Shown: positions 1-12,794, counted from the stretch's first letter. The stretch is 64,000 nucleotides of DNA from Geosiphon pyriformis (GCA_016748015.1 JAAOMT010000109.1:238991-302990); one strand, 5' to 3'. Numbers and translations: made by a program. The notes: generated by a model from the sequence alone, not told the origin.

Positions 1-1073
1 TCCATGACACCACTGTACTAATTCTTTTGCACTGCTGTCTCCCAATGAGGTGGGCCAATTGCCATTTTTTGTTTGACAATTGAATAAGACAAAATTGATA
101 GCTCCTTGAATTTTTTGTGAATATTCCTCAAGTTTTCGTGGAAACTGGAGAAGTATTATTAAAATCCCCGCGGCACCATGGGCTGCACCTATGTAAGCTT
201 TTTGATGCCATGCCCAAAAGAGTGGGGTTTGGTTCTTCAAGTTCAGCTGTGCTGCCGTTTGTTCACCATCACTAATAATTGCATCATAGACACCATCGAT
301 AATGGATTGCCAAATTTGGGTTTTGGTTGGATCGACAGAGACAGCGATGAATTTCTGGGCGTAGAGAAATCCAGCCCGACCATAAAGTAATTCACTGGGG
401 GTGTGCTTTGAAAAGCAGGCATGACTCAAGTTTGCTTCGATTAGATTGAGATATCGGTCACAACTTTCTTGATCGCCTACGTGATGCTTGACTATTCCAG
501 AAATTGAGTAGATTAGAATTGAACAAGTAGTTTGTTGATTAAATTGATCGCTAACCTCTCGCGGCAACAGCATACAATCCAACGGCAGTACATAAAAAGC
601 CACATTTGTGAAGTTCAATATGAGATGGAACGCTAGAATCTACAGGGGCGTGGGGATGTTTGGCCAAATATGTAGCTATGGCACTGTCGATATATTCATG
701 CGCGATTGTCAAAGCAGACTTTGGCCCCAGCATGAAGCCTAAAATAAGAAAATCAACTTGAAATTAAATTAATTTTTTTTATTAGGTACATATATCATTT
801 CAAATTACCTGGGTCACATTCATGTATTTTCATAAACATGAGAGAAATCCCAGCTTTCCCTAATTTAAATGAAAATGGGTGAATTCTGCATATAGTAAAA
901 ATCAAAATTTCGTTCTTACCGAGGTAAACATCCCAGTACTGATAGTGGCTGTTAGGTGGTGCATACTTGTACACCGTTTGACATTGAAGCAATATCGCCT
1001 TTTGAAAGGATTGTCGATGCTCAGCAAGGATAGCTGGAATATCCTTCCCTTGAAATGCTCTTTGTTGGGCCAT
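1..1073 (-). CDS. LanC-like protein (LANCL family), partial
   Basis: Exons read 1073-920, 859-809, 738-556 and 476-1, with GT-AG introns that keep one frame for 288 codons; the C-terminus lies beyond base 1. The start ATG at 1073 gives MAQQRAF, close to the start of animal LANCL1. The (alpha/alpha) barrel signatures follow in order: a GKAGISLMFMKI segment, a GFLCTAVGLYAVAAR segment matching the family FLCG..GPLAV motif, ELLYGRAGFLYA, then YIGAAHGAAGI and finally GNWPTSLGDS...QWCHG. The WCHG cysteine corresponds to the first zinc ligand of LANCL/LanC enzymes; the second (CHG) would lie outside the window. The family binds zinc and glutathione, and animal members add glutathione to dehydroamino acids in proteins; that role here is inferred from homology. 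No lantibiotic precursor or modification gene is nearby, so this is the eukaryotic type. It is divergent from the RUS gene, with under 240 bases between starts. Confidence 0.88.
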
Positions 1074-1308
1074 GGAATGTTAAGAAATTTTTTAGAGTTC
1101 ATTTCTGAGAGAAATTTTGATGTTATATTATGTCTGCATATTGATTGATGTAAGGTTTTCATCATAATTCCGTCAACTGTCCATTATCCGCTTTTTAATA
1201 CACGTCATTTCAATGATCAATTTCGATTTTGCAATTTTGGTCAAGATTATCAAATTTGATACAAATTTTAAAAATACAATCGGTTTTGATTTTCTAACCA
1301 CAAACCTG
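1074..1308. promoter_or_regulatory. Short divergent promoter region, LANCL and RUS genes
   Basis: The two head-to-head genes start at 1073 (minus) and at 1309 or 1213 (plus), so 139 to 235 bases must hold both promoters. The stretch is AT-rich. I see no clean TATA box or named factor site in it. A shared promoter is an inference from spacing only. Confidence 0.4.
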
Positions 1309-3453
1309 ATGTTCTCAAAATTTAATTTCGCCATATTTTGTCGTTTTTCCAATGGCTCATCAAGAAGTTTGCATTTTGACATCAACATTTGTTCCTCATG
1401 GCCATACTCACCCAAGCGGAACCACAATGAAATTCAACTTGCAGCTTGTCATTATTCAAGTCTGAGACGACCCCATCGTGTTCGTCAGCTTATTCGTAAA
1501 CCATGGAGATCACAAATAGATATTTTTAGTTTTCCTCATTCAGGAAAAATTTTAGCAGAAAATGGAAAAACATCTTCAGAAAATTTTGAAAAAGTGGAAG
1601 CATCAACGGGGATGCTTTATGATACAGTTCCTATTAGAGAACCTGAAGGACTGAATGCTTTTCAACGATTAATGTTCACAGTGAAGCGCCAAGCAATTTC
1701 CACCTTTATGCCTAAGGGTTATCCAGATTCCGTGACCAAAGATTATTGGGATTTCACTAAATGGCAAATTTTAAATAAAGTTGCTGGCTCGGTTACCGGT
1801 GGTGAGTCTTGGGTAGCCTTTTGATCTACACTTACTTCAATTAATTCAATTTTTTCAGTGTTGTCGATGCAATCATTACTTTTTGCAATGGGTCTTGGAG
1901 CGAAATCTGTTCCTGTGAGTTTCGGAATTTTGCATCACTTTAAAATTAATTAACCCATTTTTTAAAATTTTTTCTAATTTCCTCTTAGCTAGCTGCAGCC
2001 TTCAATTGGATCATTAAAGATGGTTTAGGTCAATTTGGTGGTGTACTCTACGCTGCATTCATTAGCTCTCGGTTCGATTCTGAGCCGAAGCGTTATAGAT
2101 TCCAAGCATCCCTCTCGATGCAATTAGCCTGCCTGGTCGAACTTATAACTCCTTTATATCCGCATTTATTTATCTTACTTGCCTCAATTTCTAATATAGG
2201 TAGATTCAGTACTTATTGAAAAAACTTTATTGCTTTATTGGTTAGAAATGAATTATTGTAAACTAAAACTCAATTAATTACAGGAAAAAATATATGTTGG
2301 TTGGCAGGTGCTGCTAGCAGGTACAAAACATTTGATTCTTTCACTTAATTAAAACATGTTCACATATTTATTTTATTCTGAAATAGAGCACAAATGACCA
2401 AAACTTTTGCATTGCGTGACAAGTAAGTTCGTGATTATATAACACTGGTATAAATCTTTGTTTTTATTGTGCTTTACCTTTCTATTTTATTAATCGGCAG
2501 TTTAGGGGACATTACCGGGAAATCAAGGTCACAGGGTACAGCTGCCGGTTTGTTAGGTAACGATCAAATTTGAAATTTTTCACAACAAAACTCATTTAAA
2601 TGTATTAAATTCTTCAGGCACAGGCATTGGAATTGCCATAAGTGCCACAATTACCGCGATTTCAACGCCTATTTCTATAATTTCAGCAGCACAGCCAGTA
2701 ACTTATATATCTCTTGCCTTTGCTCCCTTTTCGGTTCTGAATGTATACGCTTCCTATAGATCAAACTTATATGTAACAAGTAGCACCCTGAACATTCAGC
2801 GCACTGAACTAATACTTGACTATCTTCTCAGGAAACGATATCTCGAAACAGGTCTTGACGGCTTAATATCCAATTCAAAAGGCACCTCTATATCACAATT
2901 AGTTCCAAGTCCGAGAGAAATATCAAGAAGTGAAACTTTTGTGAAAAGATATCATTCTTTATTCCAAATTCCATTGGTTATGGAACCGACGCTCCATTAC
3001 TATGTTTCAAAGGAATATTTAGAAGATTTGCGTTCAGGTCTGCTGCAGGAAGGATTTTTACATCCTGAACAATATTTTATCTTGTATATACCGGAGCATC
3101 ACCTTTTTGAGAAAATACAGTCTTCTCAACCGTCTTTTTCCAAATTACTCAAAGAAATCGAAAATCCCGGTCATAAGCGACATGTAGCCTTGTTGTTTTC
3201 CAATAAGGCTACAACAAAAGACATTATTAAGGGATTCTTGCATGCCTGCATAATACGTTATATCTTAGAACACGATAAATCAATACCTTATGATGATCGA
3301 AAAAAAGTTATAGAGGCGATTCAAAAGACTCATCAGAATGTTAATCATTCATTTGATAACTTATTGGAAGGTCTCGTGGCTAAAGGGTGGGATATTGAAC
3401 ATTTGTATTTGACAGAAAAAGATGATGAGCGTAGATTAATCATTGAAGAATGA
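1309..3453 (+). CDS. RUS family protein (DUF647, root UVB sensitive)
   Basis: Seven exons: 1309-1801, 1859-1914, 1989-2199, 2284-2320, 2387-2422, 2501-2556 and 2618-3453, giving about 574 residues in one uninterrupted frame. The RUS/DUF647 core is recognisable: FMPKGYPDSVTKDYWDFTKWQ, then LLFAMGLGAKSVPLAAAFNW, IIKDGLGQFGGVLYAA, AGAASRAQMTKTFALRDNLGDITGKSRSQGT (read in pieces across four exons) and a hydrophobic GTGIGIAISATITAISTPIS stretch. The C-terminal half (from about residue 400) is the variable RUS tail. Plant members act in UV-B tolerance and vitamin B6 homeostasis; in fungi the role is unknown. The start is uncertain: an in-frame ATG at 1213 would add 32 residues. The 1309 start gives MFSKFNFAIFCRFSNGSSRS, a basic and hydrophobic leader that could target mitochondria (inference). 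Confidence 0.87.
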
Positions 3454-3940
3454 ACTTAAGAAGGATAAGCAAGGAGAATTAAATATCTTTCGCGAAAATT
3501 TCAACTACTAATTTTTGAAGAAATTAATTTATATATGAGGAATAAGGAATTCGGTATCCAAGCTTTTCACCCATTAAATGGATTTAATTTTAAGGGGTTT
3601 TGAGTCTACATAAAACTTTGGAATACTTTTATGAATTTTCTTGTAAGAAGAAAATTTTTGTACACAAATAATTTTACACTGATAGAATCAGTTGTTGGAA
3701 ATATTTTTATTATTTAAGCTGCTGGATTCTGTCGGCAGCTACATGTAGAAGCACCTCGTCAGTAATTGTATGCATGTGTCCATGCATTATCAGTTATTGG
3801 ATTGCTTGCCGGAGTTGAGAAGCGAGTTGAAGATCAGACGGACGCTTACTACAAATCAATATTTGGCCGAATTTTTTCCTGAGGTTGAATATTTGCATTT
3901 GGAATTCTCCTTTGATTTGTTGCTCTCTCATCCAAAAACT
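3454..3940. other. Intergenic, RUS to MATH-BTB A
   Basis: About 490 bases with no supported gene. An open frame begins at 3770 and runs in frame into the MATH-BTB A start. Its extra 57 residues match nothing in the three paralogues, so I treat it as 5' flank. Confidence 0.5.
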
Positions 3941-5285
3941 ATGAACAGTTTAATCTTCGAATTCTCAATCTCAAACGTTCATATTACCCCAATCGAAGTG
4001 TGGAGCCCGATTTTCTCGACATCAAATGACCATTTTTGGCAGTTGAAATTCACATCAGTAAATTGAAGAATTCTGTGAAATAAAAATTTTATATTCTTTA
4101 ATTACCATATTAATAAATGATTTCGAAATTTGCAAATTGTCCTAGAACATAGAAGATGTTCCTCAAACTTGCAGCCTTTCATTGCACAAATCCGCGAAAT
4201 TCTGGAAGGATACTACTGCATCACCTTCGATTCTACGAGAAACTCCTGTGACAATTTTCATAAAGAACCCATTCACTGGAAGCTATATATGGAGGAGTAT
4301 TTTATCTGCCAAAGGCCTGGCTGGATGTGAAATTGGAAATGGGTGGGGTAAGTAATTATCGTCGTGTTTCTCAAAAAATATCATGCTAAAGACTTTATAT
4401 TCATACCAGGACACCAAAAAATTGCGGAATACAAATATTTCCCAAATTTAATTTCATACGGTGTTATTTTTGGCCCCATTAGATGTCAACATCCTGGTCG
4501 TGAATTCCCACAGTCACTTTTGGATATTTGGAAAATGGAATTCGAAAAAGAACTTGCTGATGTAGAATTGAACGTTAGCGGAAAAAAATATTTTGCGAGC
4601 AGTAGGATATTGATTGACAGATCAGAATATTTTAAAAGGATGTTGACTTCGTCTTGGTCAGAATCTAAAAGTGAGCCTTTAGATGACAAACCTCTTGATA
4701 TTTCATCGCCACAAACTGGATCCAGCATCGTAACTCCGGATGAAACTTTATGTAATAGCCGCAAGAAATTTACGATTGATGTGACCGATTTTCATCATGA
4801 AACTTTTGTCCAGATGTTAGGTTTTTTTTATACAAACCAAGTTGTGTTTTCAAAGGAGACGGATTCACCACGAAATTCTTTTGAGGTACTAGCTCAGGCA
4901 TTTATTTATTTATTTTTATAAATGATACAACCTAATACTTCAAATTTCACCCGAAAATTCTTAGACATTTTGCGTAGCTGACAAATATCTTGCAATGGGA
5001 CTTCGAGAAATCGCCAAGCTTGAAATTCTTCAAAATATTACTTGCGAGAATGCAAGCTCTATCTTATTCAAAATTGGTAACAAATGGCCAGATCTAAAAG
5101 AGCCAGTCTTGAAATTCTTTGTTACGAATATTTCGAAGATACGCAAGACTGCCGAGTTCAAAGAAATTATGGCCAATCCTGATAAATATCCTGGTTCAAC
5201 ATCACTACTAGCCGAATTATTTGTCAAACTAATCCAAGAGCCAGATGATTCGGATGTGGCAGAAATAGAATTGAGTTCCTTATAA
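3941..5285 (+). CDS. MATH-like/BTB/BACK protein A
   Basis: Exons 3941-4057, 4146-4347, 4410-4885 and 4965-5285 give 371 residues. The N-terminal MATH-like domain spans exons 1-2: FEFSISNVHITPIEVWSPIF...FWQLKF, then CSLSLHKSAKFWKD and FIKNPFTGSYIW. The BTB domain (about residues 140-245) begins ELADVELNVSGKKYFASSRI, then RSEYFKRML, and ends at FHHETFVQMLGFFYTNQVVF. The BACK-like tail contains CVADKYLAMGLREIAKLEIL and NKWPDLKEPVLKFF. MATH-BTB proteins usually serve as substrate adaptors for Cullin-3 ubiquitin ligases through BTB dimers; that is family knowledge, not shown here. The start was chosen because M-x(4)-FEF matches the other copies. A Ser/Thr/Pro-rich insert lies inside the BTB fold between residues about 185 and 215, as in the paralogues. 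Confidence 0.83.
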
Positions 5286-6702
5286 TTCGAAACAAGGGAT
5301 TTATATTGAAAAGAGTCTTCCAATTCCAATATTTTATATTTTCGAAATTCAAATAAGGAACATCCACAATACCATTCGTGAAACTTCGTTTACAACACAT
5401 CAGGACTTTAAGCTTGCTCGATCTTTCAAATTTCTTAATATTTTATAGAACGCTGAATTGAAAATAGATGGAGAAAATTTTATTTTCATGTTAAAACACT
5501 TCCATTCAGGAGAAACATAAATTTGAATGTTACGTTTTCAATCTAGAGATCTATTACAATGGGACAATTTTATGCTTTCTCCTTACACTTTTTTCCATGA
5601 TAAAAAGATTCGTTTTCGGACATTAAAATTTATTAAGCGAAGCCAAAGCATTAAACGTCATTTCATCATTCCTCGTTTAAAATTACTTTGACAAAGCATA
5701 AGACACAAAATTTGTGAGTCATCAGTTAAAACTTGAAGAAAATGATGGAGCTATGCGGAATGATTCTGCTTCCATGACTTATCGTAAATCCTCGAAGGAT
5801 TTACGTATTACTTGAAGACCTTGGAGTTTATCTTATTCTAATTTGATCGCTGGACTAATTGACAAAATCCACCTAATCAGTATTCTGCCAAAAAAGTCGA
5901 GCAGAAACTTGTAAACTCCCAATTCCTTAAAGTAAGATCTTTATTTTATTTTTATGGGGGAAAATAAGTTTAAAAATAAAAAGCCAGTAATTAATTGTAC
6001 GCTTTCGAGGAATTCTCTTAAAGTATAATATCTATTGAGCTCTAAATTTTGTTGAAGACTAGGGCCTAAAGTTCCAAATTTTCTAATAAAATTTATATAT
6101 CTCTCAATTAGCAACATTTTTGATTCAAATAAGTTGTTTTCGGAATTGCAATTTTTTCATTTTTATTTACAGAATTATAATTAACCAAGTTCTTTTTCGG
6201 ATCTACTTGTGCATATAAAGTCTTTGAATAAAAGTGTTTATGTAAACCCTTTTTTTGAAAACTGCATTTGATCCATTGTTTCATAAAGATGTCAAAATAT
6301 GAGTAAAAGAAAAAGATACTTCCTTTTAATTAAATTAATATGTTATAAATTGACACTATACTTTTAGTCAATTATTTGACAAACCTGTTTTGAATGTATA
6401 CCAATGAATACTGAATTTAATTATTAGATTCAAAAAAAATCTTGCTGAAAAAAAATTTCATAGTGAAAGAATAAAAAAAAAGAATTCAGCAATACCTCAG
6501 AGGATTTTTTGGTTTAATGAAAGAAATGTTAAAGAAAGACTCTATAACAACGACAACGACAAATCGCATTCATTCAGGAGTAGTTTATAAAAGTCGTGTT
6601 TTAACTTTGCAAATGATCAATTTTTCTAAAAGTTTATCTTATTTATAATAATTAACATTAAAAAAATCAAATCTGTAATTTATAAATATAATTTTTAAAT
6701 GA

Positions 6703-6726
6703 ATATATATATATATATATATATAT
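6703..6726. repeat. (AT)12 microsatellite
   Basis: Uninterrupted AT dinucleotides, read directly, in a gene-free AT-rich stretch. Confidence 0.9.
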
Positions 6727-7214
6727 CAATTAATAGTTACTTTTAATTAAATTATAGAGTTTAACACATTTAAAATGTATTTTAAGCATATGATATTTTA
6801 AATTATTTATAAATTTATTAAATCCATTTTTTTCAAATCAAGATCAATTAGCAAATCTTATTTTTATTTGAATTAGACTTTTAAATTAGATATTTGATTA
6901 AAAATGTAAATTCAGAAATTAAATTTAAAAGATTAGCTTAATTGATTGATTGATTGCTTTTTTTTTTAAAAAAAAAATTCATTAAAATCTCAAATAATAA
7001 AATTGTTTAAAATATAATTATTGTTTATATTATTTCTTTTAAAATTTTTACAATTTATGTTTTTCAATGAAATATTTACTAACATCTTTCATATTTGTTT
7101 TTGAATTAAATTGGTAAAAAAAAATGTTTAAAGCAATAAATCAAAATTTAAAATGAAATAAAATAAAAATTAATTAAGAATTGAAAATTGATTCATGTAT
7201 TTATTAGTTAGTCG

Positions 7215-7267
7215 TTTTATAAGAAACTAAATATATATATATATATGATATTTAATTTCTTATAAAA
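7215..7267. repeat. 20-bp inverted repeat with AT loop
   Basis: The left arm 7215-7234 and right arm 7248-7267 are reverse complements with one mismatch in 20; the loop is an (AT)n run. It could extrude as a cruciform. No flanking target duplication or coding content was seen. Confidence 0.7.
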
Positions 7268-7820
7268 TAAAGCTTTGTGTTAATTAATATAGAGATTATA
7301 TTTCTCGAGTTTTTGTTTCTTTTAAAAATTAATTATTAAACTTGATTCAAATTTAATACCAAAAAATTTTAATGAGATCAAGACTTCCACCACAATTTTT
7401 AACTTTCAATTTGAATCGCTTGTTAAAATAAACTTTTTTTATTATAATTCCTTCTGAGCTATAGACCATTATTATTTGATGTGAGGGAATACCATTTATA
7501 ATACATTAATAAAAATATAGCTTAGTATATTGAAATGAATGTAATAAATATTGTAACTAATATAATTTAAATTTTGAATTACAATAAAAGCTATCTAGAA
7601 TATATCCCTTATGAAAATATTAACAAAGTAATAAAATTAATCTCATTATAGAGTTAACTTACTTATTAATGGAATGGAAAATAAAGATGCCCGATCTATT
7701 AAGAGTCGTCTATTATTATAATAATAAATAGTAAAATAGCAAAAATATTATAATGTAAAGTACACAATTATATTCAACCTTTTTTTAACTTCTTAACTTT
7801 AAATATTAAAGTAAATTAAT

Positions 7821-9229
7821 TTAAAATAAATAAATTAAATCAATCAATGAATTAATCAATACAAAATTACTTTTAGACAAATCGATCATTTGCAAAGTTA
7901 AAAGACGACTTGTATAAACAATGCTCGTTGGCGTTGTTGTTTCCAAGTCTTTCTTCAACATTTCTTTTACGTATTTATCTGATTCTAAAAGCTCGAAATC
8001 TAATGTCCCAAGTCTCCCCAACTTCTTTTTAACTTCTTCTGCAATAGGACGCTTTAATGGCTTAACATCCTAACAATTTTCAATGAGTTCAGCAATTGAA
8101 GGTGGAATAAGTGGGGAGATAATATTATGTCTTTTACCATTTAAAATATCCATTATAAGGAAGTGATCATGTTCACGATCATGAAATGGAGGCATTCCTG
8201 TTGCTAATTCCCATAATAACAAGGCAAAACTATAAATATCACCAGCCATTGTAAACTTTTCTCCTCTTAAAACTTCTGGTGGAATGTATGGAATCACTTC
8301 ATATATCTTTTTTTCCGATATTGCTTTTCTTATTGTTGGGTCTGTTGTTGTTTTTGTTGTTTCATGGTTTATTGGTTGACATAATCCGAGGTCTCCAATT
8401 CTTGTGCTGAATACACTAGATTCATATTATAAGCTGTTTCTTGAATGTAGGTCGCGATGAACCATACCAGAAGAATGAATTTGTGAAAGCCCAGCAGCTA
8501 TTCTCCACGCGATCCATAATTTATCTTTCAAACTCGTAGAATGAAAATTCGTTGATAAATATTTTCGCATGTCTCCATGTTCAGCAAACTCCATCACAAT
8601 TCCATACTCGAGTGTTTCAGCGTTTTGCGTAATCCCTAATATTGAAGAGACATTATATAAGGAACTCTCAATTGCCATAGCTCTATGAACATTTAACTAT
8701 CAACACAGTGTAAAAAATAATTAAGTAAATAGATAATAAATAGTAAATAAATAATAATTAAATATCAGTTAAATATAAATATAAATAATAATACTTTTTT
8801 TACCTCTTTAAACACTTCTGTGCTGGTCATTTTTATAATTTTTATTGCTACTTTCTGCTCTCCCCATCTTTCATATTCCGTTGAAGCATGATATTTTAAA
8901 TTACCTGTACGAATATTTCCATCAACCCATGTTGCTTTATAAATTATACCAAACCCTCCTCTAGCAATTTCTTTTATATTCGACGAATCCTCCCATGGAA
9001 TCCATTCATAGTAATTCAATCTACCATTATATTCTATACTAACTTCATCTTGATCATTAGGTGGAATATAGATTGGATTCTTAATTATTTCATCAACTTC
9101 TTTATTGCCGCTTGAAAAGTCACGGTAAAGTTTTACAAAAAATATAAACTGGCATGCCACGCACTCATTTCTCTTATTGTTTTGAATGCTATCTTGACAG
9201 GATTCACACTTGTTGCAATCATGAGCCAC
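7821..9229 (-). pseudogene. Decayed Cys-ribbon protein kinase
   Basis: One reading frame runs from 9229 to 7821 across a GT-AG intron (8808-8697 or close to it). It carries the features of a glomeromycotan-style kinase. The N-terminus has paired cysteines (CNKCESC, CVACQ), followed by WIPWEDSSNIKEIARGGFG (glycine loop), VAIKI (lysine), HRDLHSRN (catalytic loop), IGDLGLCQP (DFG-like) and PYIPPEVLRGE (APE-like). Three lesions are visible. A TAA at 8429-8427 lies just after the catalytic loop. A TAG at 8072-8070 stands where the family has the tryptophan of a CWD motif (here ENC-stop-DVKPLKRP). No ATG precedes the first conserved codons, where GTG at 9229 may be a mutated ATG. Codons beyond both stops remain kinase-like, so decay is recent or the stops are assembly errors. 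Confidence 0.8.
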
Positions 9230-10691
9230 TGGATGAGTTTTTTAAAGATAGGATTTTGAGCGGGTTTTTTTTAGTTTGAAGATTCCCCATAGTGAATAAA
9301 ACGTGAATAGGCTATTATTCGAAGAGAGTTTTTTTAAAGCTTTATTTTGATAGTATGTTTAGAAAGTAATTTTAAATGGGGGAGTTCATATTTATGTTTT
9401 TTCTCTATATTCACATAGTTTAACAAATAAATTAATACCTTATCACTAGCATGAAAGTAAAATACTTATTTAAAGTTTCAACTGATGCATCAATTATTAT
9501 TTTATCGAGTAGTTTAATGCCTAAGAAATGATCAAGTTTTCGATTTAATTAATAAATAGATATCACATTGCTTAATCAATTTTAAATTCTTATTGATAGA
9601 CTCTAATTAAAAACTTACTGTAGATGATGTGAGAGAAATTATATTATAAAAATATATATAATTAAAGCATACCGTCAAAATTATTTTCAAACTCGTATAT
9701 CGTTGTTGATATGTCATAATGTTCAGAATTTTTCAAGAAAAAATAATTTATTAATGATTTTAAATACTTTATAATGTAATAATCATCTTTTTAGGTTTTA
9801 TTAAGTTTTTTTTTTATCCATTTTTAAATAATAATATTTTGCTAAAAGTTTCAATTAATTTTGTTAAACTTTATCATATTTTATTTTCGAAACATTTAAA
9901 TTTTTAACAAATTTCAATTACTATATAAATCTTGGGAGTGTATCTATAATATTATATCTAATTATATTTAGTTTAAAAATTATGACAATAATAATAACAA
10001 TTATAATAATAATAATATTATTATTATTAAAATTTTAATTGAAATAAAACAGAAAAGTTTGTAATTGTATATTTTTTTGTTAAAATAGTATTTAAATCAA
10101 TTTTCAATTTAGTTTCTCTATAAATTCAGGATTAAATTATTTAGAGAGAATTACAATATTGAAAATTTTCATCATTCGATTTCTATCCTAATTTCCTCCA
10201 AACCACGATAATATGGAAAGACACAGCTTACCATGCCAAAATAATAATTTTTTTTAAAACAATTGTATTTATGATGTCCAAAATTTTCATGTCAACTCTA
10301 TCCGTCATGAATGGCAGAAATTTTTAGCACAATTTTTTGATACACTTTTAGCGATTCAATAAAATCTAACTTTAATTTACTTCACCTTCAAAACTTTGTT
10401 AGTTTAGGTGAATGAACAAGTTAAATTCAAATCTACGGTGCAAAATCAAATTAGAGCCGAATTCAATATACAAAAATAAAGCTTTTGCATTTTGATTTGC
10501 GTATAGCATTCTCAATTATTTAACAAACTATTTGACACTAAATTTGATCTCAATTTATTTTAATTTTGTGGGTTTGGCATTTGTAAATTTCAACTGGTTA
10601 CTGCTTATTACTTAAAATTTTCAACATGTCGACCAAAAAAAGAAGACAAATGTCACTCAAGACGAAAATTTGCTTTTGAGACGATTGCAAT
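9230..10691. other. AT-rich intergenic region
   Basis: No supported gene. Long A/T-only stretches lie between 9.4 and 10.1 kb, with a small (AAT)-rich patch near 9985-10030. Confidence 0.55.
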
Positions 10692-11605
10692 CTATAATCC
10701 GGCTAGACGAAGAACTTCATCTCTGTTAATTGCAATAGATAACTGCACTTCCAAAGCTATTTCTAATGAATCTTTCAAGGAAATTTCAGTTTGGTATATT
10801 TTTTTCCATGTGAATCCTTGAATTTTCTTTGCAAGGTGTTCTCCAATCTCTTCAACAAATTCACTAAGCAACTCGCCAAAACCCAAGAAGTCCGGCCAAT
10901 AAAGGTTTGAGATGTCGGCCAATGTGACATCCCCTTCAACATCTTGTAGAGCGCCAGATTGAGAAAATAAGAGCTTAAACTTGAGTACATTGACGCTAGA
11001 TGACGATTTAGGAATCTTGTATAGGTGTTTTTTGCAGATTTGTCGAAAAAGATTTTCAAATCGTGATATTAACACTGACAAATCCTCTGCTTTCGCTTGG
11101 TCACATATTTGAACATGATAAGGAATGAGATAATAGTCATATTCCATAGCTAATTCTTTGCTGTTAATGTGATCTAAAAATCAACAAATTTTTAATTCTG
11201 ACTTAAATATTGCAGGTACACAAACAAATAACCATAAAACGAACCTACGGACGCATTTTCCAACCAAAAAGCTTTACCATTTCGGTAAAATTGCATTACA
11301 TAATCAAAGTATTTTCCTGAGCGATCAATGAAATACTCATTTAGATTCTCCGGCCTCAAATGGGAGCCATTTAGAAACATGCGTCCAAGCATTGTATCGG
11401 GATAAGCTGTCAATGTTGACAGATTCGTTTCATACTAAGATTTTATATTTCAGTTTAATGATGGATGTTTTGAAGTTGTTTTCAATTGCTATCCATTAAA
11501 TTTATAGGCTGTTACCTTAACTCCACCAACGTTTAAAATGACGCGGCCAGGAATGGGTAGAGGTCGCCTAATGCCTACCAAACAAGAATTCGAATAAAAC
11601 GTCAT
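10692..11605 (-). CDS. KCTD/T1-type BTB domain protein
   Basis: Exons 11605-11516, 11434-11245 and 11173-10692 give 253 residues. The T1 (K+ channel tetramerisation-type) BTB domain is clear across the first intron: GRVILNVGGVK then YETNLSTLTAYPDTMLGRMF, followed by FIDRSGKYFDYVMQFYRNGK (residues about 18-90). The ILNVGG...Y.T....L...P.T.LG..F pattern is diagnostic of KCTD and Kv T1 domains. No transmembrane segments follow, so it is a KCTD-like adaptor rather than a channel. KCTD proteins often bridge Cullin-3 to substrates, some acting by oligomerisation alone. The C-terminal region (residues about 95-253) is not one I recognise. The ATG at 11605 is the first in frame and gives a short 18-residue leader. 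Confidence 0.82.
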
Positions 11606-12794
11606 GATTAATTTGTCCAAAAGTATCTGCTTTATCTAAAGTTAGAAAATAGATACCAGGCATTTTAGAATATCATTTCGCCAACTATATTATATATCGG
11701 CTACTATTGATTTATTACACTATTATGACGAATTGCTTTGGTCATTGGATCAAAAAGTCAGCAGTGAATTAAATCATTTAGGATTATATCGAAATTTAAG
11801 AGGCTCATTAAGCTTTCTGCTCATATAACACTTTTGATTTCAAATTCTGAAGAAATTTTAAGTGTTCTTTAAGGAACAATAAAGTATTGATCTTTACGAG
11901 AAAAAACACAATGGAGCTCCTGTCTTTAAAGATCAAATAAATCGATAAATTGGGTTCCAACCCTTTGATGATGTATCGGACAAAATCCGAAACAACCGAA
12001 CACTAATCAAGGTTATTTATTCAAAAAATCGGACAAAGAAAGCTTTTTAGTATAAACGTTGCTCAAATTTTCTCTTTGTAGGCATAAAGAAATGATTCAA
12101 ATATAATTTTTGTTTCATCATTTAAAAAACCATGCTATCTTAATAAAACCTAGAAAAGCTGCTATTTCGAAAGTTGAAGGAAATGGAAACCTTATTTTCA
12201 ATAGAGTGAAGCTTTGGGAAAATTTGAATCAAATACTATATGAAAAACAGGCTGCACATGATTATAAATTTGTATTCGAATAGCAAGAGCTTTTTCAATG
12301 TTGTTCGCTCATAATGCTTGTCAATAGATTTTTTAAAAATAAATAAAGCCAAAATTTATTAACCAATTTGCATTGATTCCTCAGCCAAGAATACGCAAAA
12401 ATTGAAAGACCCCACTATCAATAAAATAGTTGTTGCCTTAATTCAAGGCACACAGAAGGATCATGTGAGTTTTAGCAAAATTGTGTGATGGACAACAAAA
12501 TGAAGATTGGGTTTGCCTGAACCTATACGAAAGGAGTTTGTTTAAAACTAAAAAAAAGGTACTATTACGCAGATCGGGTTTTTCGCAAAAATAGCACATC
12601 TTTTAAGATACGTTCATCTAGAAAAACTTGAATTTTGAGGAACTTGTTGGTATTGACTAGATATGAGATATCTAGGTTTCCAAGGAGCAATTGGTAGTTG
12701 TACATACAAAACGTTTCAACAACCTAACTTTCTTTTGATCACCCATTAATCGAGATGCAAGTAAAATTGAGGAAAAGCTAATTTTGTTAAGATG
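11606..12794. other. Intergenic, no gene seen
   Basis: About 1.2 kb without a supported gene or repeat on either strand. Confidence 0.5.

Larger units (their letters stand above)
5286..7820. other. AT-rich intergenic region
   Basis: No supported gene in 2.5 kb. Base composition becomes extremely AT-rich after about 6.2 kb. It holds a (AT)12 run at 6703-6726, a 10-base inverted repeat with a 3-base loop at 5783-5805, and a 20-base imperfect inverted repeat at 7215-7267 listed separately. Confidence 0.6.

Noticed and set aside
1213-1308. N-terminal extension of the RUS protein from ATG 1213
   Set aside because: Kept only as an alternative; composition is AT-driven (Phe, Ile, Asn, Lys) and the 1309 start leaves more room for promoters.
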